A stretch of DNA of 64,000 nt, taken from contig NZ_ALAB01000042.1 in NCBI RefSeq assembly GCF_000280055.1, positions 1 to 64,000 on the forward strand, given 5' to 3'. This stretch comes from Alishewanella aestuarii B11 (GTDB taxonomy: Bacteria; Pseudomonadota; Gammaproteobacteria; Enterobacterales; Alteromonadaceae). Positions 56,599-64,000 of the stretch are shown one piece after another. The notes under the pieces are model-generated. The model was not told the origin of the DNA and did not search any database. It worked only from the letters and a program-made list of their open reading frames with translations. Both the position numbers and the translations under genes were made by a program. Each line of letters opens with the position of its first letter. Within the stretch, counting starts at the first letter, position 1.

Positions 56599-57424
56599 AC
56601 TCTATCCTTATTGATTTTGCGGTGGTCAGTTGTTGTAACACCTCTGGCAGCGGCTGTTCAGCTTGCACCGGGTAGCCGTGACGCTGCTGCTCGCTCTGTA
56701 ACGCGGTGAGCCGTTTCTGCAGCGCCGGGTGGCTGGCAAACCAGTCCGGTAGCTGGCTGTTGTCGCTGGCCGCCAGTGTTTGAAAAAAACGCTCTGCGCC
56801 GCCGATATGACCATAATGACAATGTAAAATCGCCAGCGCCCTGGCATCGGCGGCCAGTTCCCGCTGCTGCGAGTGGCGCGCCATGCCAAGTTCAGTGGCG
56901 GGTAGAAAGATCTGGCCGGCATTCGCATTACCGGTAAGGGTAGCGCTTAGCACGGCCAGCACCAGGCCGCGGCCCAGGCCCCGTAAATGATCGCGTTGTT
57001 CCAGATGTGCCAGCTCATGGGCCAGCAAAAAGGCCAGGGCATTCTCGGTGTGCAGTTGCGTCAGTAAGCCCCGATATACCAACATGCTGCCACCTGGTAA
57101 AACACCGGCATTAACCAGTGGCTGGTCAAGATAACTGACGCGTACCGGATAGGCCAGGGCAGTGCATTGCTGTAGCTGATCGCTTAGTTGCTGTAATTGC
57201 TGCTGCACGGGCGATGATGCACTGTGTTGCTGCCATTGCCCAAACCATTGATATTCGAGCTTAGGATCAAGCTGGGAAATGGCTTTATCTACCGCCAGGC
57301 CCAGTAACCAATACAGTAATAGTAGCAACAGTGTCAGGGCGGAGCCGATCAGCAGCAAATCCGCCAGCGGGCGCTGGCGGCTGACGTTAACATTGGTTTT
57401 GGGCAGGCGCGGCTGATAGGCCAT
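56576..57424 (-). CDS. M48-family membrane-anchored metalloprotease
   Basis: This 282-residue zinc peptidase has one N-terminal membrane helix (LLLIGSALTLLLLLLYWLLG) and the HExxH motif LLAHELAHLEQRDH near residue 137-150. The third ligand is in the downstream Glu helix GMARHSQQRELAADARAL. A Ser/Pro-rich tail follows. It resembles the HtpX/YggG/BepA group but is shorter. It is translationally coupled to the efflux adaptor, which is unusual and suggests quality control of the pump or of membrane proteins. Confidence 0.9.
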   Translation of the reverse strand: MAYQPRLPKTNVNVSRQRPLADLLLIGSALTLLLLLLYWLLGLAVDKAISQLDPKLEYQWFGQWQQHSASSPVQQQLQQLSDQLQQCTALAYPVRVSYLDQPLVNAGVLPGGSMLVYRGLLTQLHTENALAFLLAHELAHLEQRDHLRGLGRGLVLAVLSATLTGNANAGQIFLPATELGMARHSQQRELAADARALAILHCHYGHIGGAERFFQTLAASDNSQLPDWFASHPALQKRLTALQSEQQRHGYPVQAEQPLPEVLQQLTTAKSIRIEYASPDAR

Positions 57425-57433
57425 CTGGCAGCC

Positions 57434-57943
57434 TTAATGTGTTATCGATTGCAGCGACGCAGCTAATACCGATGCGGTGGCGGCGGTAGTGGCTGTTTGG
57501 ACGCGACCATAGATGGCAGTGCCATAGGCCAGGAGCTCAACCGAACCTATACCATTGCCAGCGGCATTATGGATAGCCGAGGTTTCAATCCGGATATTAA
57601 TCAGTTGACAGGCATCCGGACATTGTTGTTTTAAACGCAGTATGGCTTCCCGTCTGGCACGATCAATCAGGGTTTCATAGCTGGCCACCGGGCCGCCAAC
57701 CAGGCTGCGCAGGATGGCAACAACGCGCTTAAAGTAGTCAATTGAGATCACCACACTGCCGGCAAGCAATTCGACCCGCGTAATGTCTTGCATCGGCAGC
57801 AGCAAGTCACGACTGTTGCTGTGTGGCAGGTTTTGTAGCTGCTGTTCCCGCTCAATAATACTGCGGTAATGGCGCCGCTCCAGCCACTGACCGGACAGAT
57901 AGCCGAGCAGCAGTAGTGTCAGAAAAGTCAGTAATGGCAGCAT
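57434..57943 (-). CDS. Membrane-anchored YbjQ-like protein
   Basis: This 169-residue protein has an N-terminal helix (LLTFLTLLLLGYLSGQWL) and a degenerate YbjQ/DUF74 domain: SYETLIDRARREAILRLKQQC, then INIRIETSAIH and SVELLAYGTAIYGRV. It parallels the soluble YbjQ protein encoded just upstream and looks like a diverged, membrane-tethered duplicate. It ends 9 bp before the M48 peptidase start. Confidence 0.8.
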   Translation of the reverse strand: MLPLLTFLTLLLLGYLSGQWLERRHYRSIIEREQQLQNLPHSNSRDLLLPMQDITRVELLAGSVVISIDYFKRVVAILRSLVGGPVASYETLIDRARREAILRLKQQCPDACQLINIRIETSAIHNAAGNGIGSVELLAYGTAIYGRVQTATTAATASVLAASLQSITH

Positions 57944-57945
57944 CG

Positions 57946-58260
57946 TCAGCCAACCCGCACTGCAGTGCCGTAAACGTAAATTTCAGCTGCGCCAGCGGCG
58001 ATGGAGGAAGTAGAAAACCGCACATTGATGATCGCATTGGCACCCAGCTCGGCGGCTTGCGCCTGCATGCGCTTGATCGCTTCATCACGTGACTCGTTTA
58101 GAAGCTCAGTATAGCCGCGCAGCTCGCCACCAAACACATTTTTAATACCAGCCATAATATCGCGGCCAACATGCTTGGCACGCACCGTACTGCCAGACAC
58201 TACGCCATAACAATCAATAATAGTTTTGCCGGGCACGGTTTCAATATTGGTCATATACAT
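57946..58260 (-). CDS. YbjQ/UPF0145 family protein
   Basis: This 104-residue soluble YbjQ-family protein has NIETVPGKTIIDCYGVVSGST, GGELRGYTELLNESRDEAIKRM, and ELGANAIINVRFSTSSI. The fold is pentameric and was called heavy-metal-binding in early surveys, without firm functional proof. The start is the ATG at 58260; a second ATG lies two codons later. It begins the five-gene leftward operon with the membrane YbjQ, M48, adaptor and RND genes. Confidence 0.9.
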   Translation of the reverse strand: MYMTNIETVPGKTIIDCYGVVSGSTVRAKHVGRDIMAGIKNVFGGELRGYTELLNESRDEAIKRMQAQAAELGANAIINVRFSTSSIAAGAAEIYVYGTAVRVG

Positions 58261-58378
58261 CGGATTATCCCTAATTTACTGTGTCAGACTATCTTACGCT
58301 GCAGCAGGGCAAATAGCAGCGATCGACATAATTTTTTACACTTTTTCTGGTCAGTTGCTCGTTGCCAGTTGCCGGAGC

Positions 58379-59251
58379 TTAAGTGCTTAGCGCAACAGCC
58401 AGATAGTCGACCAACTGCCGTACCTTGGCCGACAGATGGCGGTTTTGCGGATACAGCGCCCAGATGCCGTCATCCGGCTGGCGGTACGCCCCTAACACTT
58501 CAACCAGGCTGCCATTCGCCAACTCATCACTGATATAGTAATCCGGCAGCTGCGCCAGCCCGAGGCCACAGAGGGCGGCATCTTTTAATGCTAAACCACT
58601 ATTACACTGCAGCCGGCCGCGCGGACGATACGATACGGTTTTCTGTTGTTCGGCAAAGCGCCAGATATTGACGGTACCTATCAGGCACTGATGTTGGTCC
58701 AGATCCGCTAACGACTCTGGCGTGCCCTGGGCGGCCAGATAGGCTGGCGCGGCAACCAGATACTGGCGCCGGCTGGCCAGTCGCCGCGCAATCAGGCTGG
58801 AGTCGGTTAACTGCCCGAGCCGTAGCGCCAGATCAAAGCCGCCTTGCACCAGATCCAGCTTATCGTTGGTGAGCACCAGTTCCAGCTCAAGTTCAGGGTA
58901 ACGCTGTAAAAAGCGATGGAGTAGCGGGGAGAGTCGGGTTTCTCCGTAGAATACGGGTGCCGTCACCTTTAGCAGGCCGCGTGGCGACGCCGTAAGATTG
59001 GCCATGGCGCGGTTGGCTTCGGCCAGACTGCTGACCAAATGCCGGCAATGTTGTAAATACAGCAAGCCTTCTGCCGTCAGGCTGACGCTGCGGGTAGAGC
59101 GGTATAGCAGTTTTAACGCCAGTTGTTGCTCCAGCGCGGCTATATTGCGGCTAACCTGCGCCACCGACAGGCCAAGTTGGCGTGCTGCCTTAGTAAAGCT
59201 TTGCTGTTCCGCCACCGCCACGAATTCACTGATCCCTTGCCATTCACTCAT
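58379..59251 (-). CDS. LysR-family transcriptional regulator
   Basis: This 290-residue regulator has an N-terminal winged helix (ISEFVAVAEQQSFTKAARQLGLSVAQVSRNIAALEQQL) and an effector domain of the CrgA/DsdC-like LysR group (GLLKVTAPVFYGETRLSPLL, ...LALRLGQLTDSSLIARRL). It is transcribed divergently from the formaldehyde dehydrogenase gene at 59376, and a LysR gene at this position is recurrent in related bacteria. It probably controls that operon, perhaps in response to a formaldehyde adduct. Confidence 0.92.
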   Translation of the reverse strand: MSEWQGISEFVAVAEQQSFTKAARQLGLSVAQVSRNIAALEQQLALKLLYRSTRSVSLTAEGLLYLQHCRHLVSSLAEANRAMANLTASPRGLLKVTAPVFYGETRLSPLLHRFLQRYPELELELVLTNDKLDLVQGGFDLALRLGQLTDSSLIARRLASRRQYLVAAPAYLAAQGTPESLADLDQHQCLIGTVNIWRFAEQQKTVSYRPRGRLQCNSGLALKDAALCGLGLAQLPDYYISDELANGSLVEVLGAYRQPDDGIWALYPQNRHLSAKVRQLVDYLAVALST

Positions 59252-59291
59252 CTTTATTATTACGTTTATGCAAAACTGCTTTGTATTTTAG

Positions 59292-60494
<1,203 letters not shown>

Positions 60495-60512
60495 TAGTCA
60501 ATTGGGGCAAAG

Positions 60513-61364
60513 ATGAGTCTGAATCAGATCAGTGAACAGCGTTGTTTTGACGGTCGTCAACTGCGCTTTAAACATCAGTCGGCGGTACTGCATTGCGAGA
60601 TGCAGTTCTCAGTGTATCTGCCGCCGCAGGCGGCCAGTCAGCGCGTACCGGCGCTGTACTGGTTATCGGGGTTAACCTGCACCGATGAAAACTTTGCCAG
60701 CAAGGCCGGAGCCCAGCGTATCGCGGCCGAGCTTGGTCTGGCGCTGGTGATCCCGGATACCAGCCCACGTGGCGAAGGGGTAGCGGATGATCCACAAGGT
60801 AGCTATGACTTTGGGCTGGGTGCCGGCTTTTATGTCAACGCCACCGAGGAGCCTTACGCTAAGCATTATCAGATGTATGACTACATTGTGCAGGAACTAC
60901 CTGCTTTGCTGGAAGCGGAGCTACCACTGACACCGCAGCGGGCAATCAGTGGTCATTCGATGGGCGGCCATGGGGCGCTGGTGATCGGCCTGCGCAACAG
61001 CAGTCGCTATCGCAGCATTTCTGCCTTTTCACCGATCTGTCATCCCAGCGCCTGCCCTTGGGGGATCAAGGCGCTGACTGGCTATCTGGGTGCGGATCCT
61101 AACCGTTGGCAGCAATATGATGCGGCTCTGTTACTGGCACAGCAGGGCAGTGATCTGCCTATTTTGGTGGATCAGGGACTGGCAGATCAGTTCTATCCTG
61201 AGCAGCTGCGCACGGAAACCTTGCTTGCCGCAGCAAAGCGAAGCGGGGCGCAGGCTGAGATCCGGCTGCAGCCAGGTTATGACCATAGCTATTATTTTAT
61301 TGCCAGCTTTATTGAACAGCATTTGCGCTTTCACGCCCGTTATCTTGGGTTATTAGCGGCATAA
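60513..61364 (+). CDS. frmB: S-formylglutathione hydrolase
   Basis: This 283-residue esterase-D family enzyme splits S-formylglutathione to formate and glutathione, completing detoxification. Signs are YWLSGLTCTDENFASKAGAQRIAAELGLALVIPDTSPRGEGVADDPQGSYDFGLGAGFYV, the Ser elbow ISGHSMGGHGALV, and the catalytic His in QPGYDHSYYFIASFIEQHL. It is co-transcribed with frmA. A 14-bp perfect hairpin follows the stop. Confidence 0.96.
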   Translation: MSLNQISEQRCFDGRQLRFKHQSAVLHCEMQFSVYLPPQAASQRVPALYWLSGLTCTDENFASKAGAQRIAAELGLALVIPDTSPRGEGVADDPQGSYDFGLGAGFYVNATEEPYAKHYQMYDYIVQELPALLEAELPLTPQRAISGHSMGGHGALVIGLRNSSRYRSISAFSPICHPSACPWGIKALTGYLGADPNRWQQYDAALLLAQQGSDLPILVDQGLADQFYPEQLRTETLLAAAKRSGAQAEIRLQPGYDHSYYFIASFIEQHLRFHARYLGLLAA

Positions 61365-61367
61365 CGT

Positions 61368-61405
61368 GCTAAAGAGCAGCAGATAACTAATTGCTGCTCT
61401 TTAGC
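61368..61405 (+). terminator. Strong 14-bp hairpin after frmB
   Basis: GCTAAAGAGCAGCA (61368-61381) pairs with TGCTGCTCTTTAGC (61392-61405) across a 10-nt loop. No T tract follows, so it may stabilise mRNA ends or terminate with help. Confidence 0.7.
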
Positions 61406-61462
61406 GGACTTGCTGGCATAATTTCCGCTACCGCGAAATCCCTTTTGCTGATGGAGCCCGAG

Positions 61463-61879
61463 ATGAGCTATAACCCGGATAATGTGTTTGCCAAAATTCT
61501 GCGCGGCGACTTGCCGTGTTTTAAGATCTACGAAGATGACCACAGCCTGGCCTTTATGGATATTATGCCGCAGGCAAGCGGTCATGCGCTGGTGATCCCT
61601 AAGTACGCAGCGGTAACGCTGGCTGACTTACCGCTGGCATATGCTCAGCCAGTGTTAGCGGCGGTGCAGAAGGTGATGGCGGCACAACAGCAGGTGTTAG
61701 CTGCCAAAGGCGTGGTGCTGATGCAACTTAATGGTACTGAAGCCGGGCAAACCGTACCACACCTGCACTTTCATTTAATCCCGGCGCACCTCAGTACGCT
61801 AAAAGCGCATGGCGCCGAGCAGGGTGATATGGCACAAATCAAGGCTATCGGTGAGCAGTTAGCCGCTGTGTTACAATAA
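61463..61879 (+). CDS. HIT-family nucleotide-binding protein
   Basis: This 138-residue histidine-triad protein (Hint/Fhit-type nucleotidyl hydrolase) starts at the ATG at 61463. DNVFAKILRGDLPCFKIYEDD begins the fold, MDIMPQASGHALVIPK forms the beta core, and the catalytic triad is VPHLHFHLIPA. Members split purine nucleoside phosphoramidates. The gene lies 68 bp before a 5'-nucleotidase lipoprotein gene, a plausible nucleotide-scavenging pair. Confidence 0.93.
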   Translation: MSYNPDNVFAKILRGDLPCFKIYEDDHSLAFMDIMPQASGHALVIPKYAAVTLADLPLAYAQPVLAAVQKVMAAQQQVLAAKGVVLMQLNGTEAGQTVPHLHFHLIPAHLSTLKAHGAEQGDMAQIKAIGEQLAAVLQ

Positions 61880-61947
61880 TCCGCATGACACCTGCCCGGC
61901 AGTTGCCCGGGCGGTTATCTTCCCGCTGTTCTGCTAAAGGTAGTGCT

Positions 61948-63984
61948 ATGTTGACTGCTCGCCTCACGTTTGGCTTATTATTAATTGTTGGACTAACTGC
62001 CTGCACCCGACCTGCCGGCCCTGATGCTGCAGTCCATGATGCAGCCGTCCGTGTTGCAGCCAACAATGTTGCAGCTAGTACTGACGCTGACTGGCAGCTG
62101 GCGATTATCCATATTAATGATACCCACTCGCAATTTGACCCCTCGCCGGCCAAGGTCGAATTGGCGCCGGGGGAGGCGCTTTATACCTTTATTGGCGGCC
62201 ATCCGCGGTTACTGACGAAAGCCAGACAGTTGCAGCAACGAGCGCAGGCGGCGGGCACCCCCTCATTATTTTTGCACGGTGGTGATGCGTTTAAAGGCAG
62301 TGCCTATTTCGAGCTGTTTGAGCATCAGATCAATATCGATATTTTAAACCGGATGCAGCTGGACGCGATGGCACTGGGCAACCATGAATTTGATATCGGC
62401 CTGCCTAAGCTGGCGCAATTTGCCAGTGAAATTAATTTTCCGCTGCTGGCAGCCAATGTCGATACCCGGGCCGAACCCTTACTGGCCGGAGTGACTAACC
62501 TTAAGCCTTATCAGCTCTACCGGCAGCAGGGCGAACGCTGGCAGCCAATCGCAGCGGTAGAACAGGCTGAAGGGGCGCGCTTGCTGGCAATCTTTGGTGT
62601 GGCACTGGAAGATATGCGTACCATGGTGCCGGATACCGGCGCGTTGGAATTTAGCGCCGAAATTACTTCAGCACAACAAACCGTCGATCACCTGACCGCG
62701 CTGGGGGTGCCGCATATTATCGCGCTAACGCATTTAGGCCACCAGCGCGATCTGAATCTGGCTACCTGGGTCAATGGAATTGATGTGATTGTCGGTGGCC
62801 ATTCGCATTCGTTATTGGGAGATTTCCGGCACTGGTATCTGGGGCAGCAACCACCTTATGCCCAACAGGTGCCCAATCCGGATGGCCAGGGCATAACCTG
62901 TGTGGTGCAGGCCGGACAGTATGCACAGGCGATTGGCGCTCTGACCGTAAGTTTTAACCTGGCGGGCCAGGTTACCGCTTGTCAGGGACAAAATACCCTG
63001 TTAGCCGGGCGTGATTATTATCCTTCCGCCTTGCGCCGTGCCGACGCAAAGCTTACGGGATTGGCGTTAAGCCGCACCCTACAGCAGGTACAGCAGCTGG
63101 CCAATACGGCCATTGTCGATGAAGACCCGCTGCTGCGCGAGGTGCTGGATACGGTTTATTTACCGGCGGTACAACAAGCCTATGGCACCGCTATCAGCAG
63201 TACTGAGCGCAGCATTGCCCATGTGCGCTTACCGGGCACAGGTGGCAGCGACCAGCATGGCTCTGAGCTCGCCGGGCATATTGCCGATGCCATGCTGAAT
63301 TATGTCAATACCCCGGCGGTGCAGGCTCTGGTTGCCGGGCCGGTGCAGCTCAGTTTAATTGGCGCGGGCAATATCCGTAGTCATCTTGAGGCCGGCACGA
63401 TTTATGAAGGGCATATCCGGCTTGAAGTATTACCCTTTGATACACCGCTGAGCGTGCTAACTGTCTCGGGGGCGGATTTGTTAGCGCTGTTGCAGCAAAC
63501 CATCAGTGCCACGCTACCACCTGGCGCCCATGCCGGTAAATTTCCATATGGCAGTGGCCTGCGCTATGTGGCCCGGCAGGAGGATGATTACAGCGCCAGC
63601 GTAGCGGTGGAGGTTTGGCAGGAGCAAAGCTGGCAGGCATTGGATCCACAGCGCGAGTACCGGCTGGTCACCACCAATTATCTGGCCAACGGTAATGATG
63701 GCTGGCAGCAATTACAGCAAGCCCAGGCGGAGCAGACAGACAGACGTGATATTATTTTGCTGAACGGTCAGCCGAAAGCCTTTGTGGTCGAGCGGGTCAC
63801 CGCTAGCCTGGATAGCCGTGGCCAGCCAGCCTTTACCCCGTTGTATCAGGGGCTGACGCAGTGGCCGTGCGGTGAACCCGGTGTGGATTGCAAAACGGCA
63901 GCACAGGCGGTGATTGACCACCTGCAGGCGCAACCGGACTTATGGCAGCGGACCAGACCCGCCACCGTAACCCTGTATCGCTAG
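61948..63984 (+). CDS. Lipoprotein 5'-nucleotidase / metallophosphatase (UshA-like)
   Basis: From the ATG at 61948 (AAAGG upstream) the 678-residue precursor has a lipoprotein signal (LLLIVGLTACTRP). An Ala-rich spacer with a DAAV-type repeat follows. The N-terminal metallophosphoesterase domain has IIHINDTHSQFD, HGGDAFKGS, ALGNHEFDIGLPK, LTHLGHQRD and VGGHSHSLLG. The C-terminal 5'-nucleotidase domain (about 400-640) has LIGAGNIRSHLEAGTI, LPFDTPLSVLTVSGADLLALL and YLANGNDGWQQL. It likely hydrolyses nucleotides or other phosphate esters at the cell surface. Confidence 0.93.
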   Translation: MLTARLTFGLLLIVGLTACTRPAGPDAAVHDAAVRVAANNVAASTDADWQLAIIHINDTHSQFDPSPAKVELAPGEALYTFIGGHPRLLTKARQLQQRAQAAGTPSLFLHGGDAFKGSAYFELFEHQINIDILNRMQLDAMALGNHEFDIGLPKLAQFASEINFPLLAANVDTRAEPLLAGVTNLKPYQLYRQQGERWQPIAAVEQAEGARLLAIFGVALEDMRTMVPDTGALEFSAEITSAQQTVDHLTALGVPHIIALTHLGHQRDLNLATWVNGIDVIVGGHSHSLLGDFRHWYLGQQPPYAQQVPNPDGQGITCVVQAGQYAQAIGALTVSFNLAGQVTACQGQNTLLAGRDYYPSALRRADAKLTGLALSRTLQQVQQLANTAIVDEDPLLREVLDTVYLPAVQQAYGTAISSTERSIAHVRLPGTGGSDQHGSELAGHIADAMLNYVNTPAVQALVAGPVQLSLIGAGNIRSHLEAGTIYEGHIRLEVLPFDTPLSVLTVSGADLLALLQQTISATLPPGAHAGKFPYGSGLRYVARQEDDYSASVAVEVWQEQSWQALDPQREYRLVTTNYLANGNDGWQQLQQAQAEQTDRRDIILLNGQPKAFVVERVTASLDSRGQPAFTPLYQGLTQWPCGEPGVDCKTAAQAVIDHLQAQPDLWQRTRPATVTLYR

Positions 63985-64000
63985 TTATCCACAGCACTCC

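Noticed and set aside
63985-63993. TTATCCACA, a perfect DnaA-box sequence at the right edge
   Set aside because: It is a single box without an AT-rich unwinding element or further boxes in view. Nine-base matches occur by chance and the window ends here.

Overview
The window looks like the chromosome of a free-living marine or aquatic gammaproteobacterium close to Rheinheimera, Arsukibacterium or Alishewanella (Alteromonadales/Chromatiaceae). The evidence is the gene order (seqA-pgm beside ybfF, a DUF2788 gene, ybfE, fldA and fur), the proteobacterial thiCDEFSGH order, ETF/ETF-QO, a bkd complex, AstE, and moderate GC. I assign the genus by family resemblance only. No rRNA, tRNA, CRISPR array or prophage was seen.

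Layout. 1-1435 is the right end of an IS66-type insertion sequence cut by the window edge. 1436-7222 is a loosely packed region of small membrane proteins and orphan enzymes: an RDD protein, a decayed ribbon-helix-helix antitoxin, a membrane-protein/esterase pair with a probable frameshift at a G8 tract, CsaA, two small-molecule or protein-modifying enzymes and a GFA protein. 7304-10984 holds a TonB receptor and a glycerophosphodiester phosphodiesterase behind what reads as a PhoB-box array. 11155-13113 is RNase II. 13262-20044 is a complete thiamin operon (thiC, fused thiDE, thiF, thiS, thiG, thiH) under a TPP riboswitch. 20018-22153 is a secreted lipase with an unrecognised accessory protein. 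22574-28289 is a heme-uptake operon (receptor, HmuTUV, HugZ) behind one near-perfect Fur box. 28404-33308 has RluF, an aldo/keto reductase and a large sensor diguanylate cyclase. 33361-36941 is the electron-transfer-flavoprotein locus. 37037-43011 is the fur/fldA/seqA/pgm housekeeping block. 43218-47849 holds glycogen phosphorylase, a periplasmic solute-binding protein and AstE. 48061-51852 is a branched-chain 2-oxoacid dehydrogenase operon without its E3. 51921-58260 has a lipoprotein and an RND efflux operon that also carries an M48 peptidase and two YbjQ proteins. 58379-61364 is the glutathione-dependent formaldehyde detoxification pair with a divergent LysR gene. 61463-63984 has a HIT protein and a lipoprotein 5'-nucleotidase.

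How parts work together. The divergent ETF genes and the bkd operon share inverted-repeat sites of the form TT(T/G)AC-N6-GT(A/C)AA, suggesting co-control of branched-chain amino-acid oxidation, probably by a LiuR-type MerR regulator. The receptor and phosphodiesterase look like a phosphate-scavenging pair, and the heme operon is an iron-limitation response.

The most unusual feature is a 32-bp perfect palindrome present in five complete or partial copies between 50510 and 52440. Three copies lie inside the E2 acyltransferase gene, where they are translated in frame as the linker peptide SDHDLTPK or ADHDLTPK. Two flank the following lipoprotein gene. This resembles a REP/RAYT-type or RPE-like palindromic element domesticated as protein-linker sequence.
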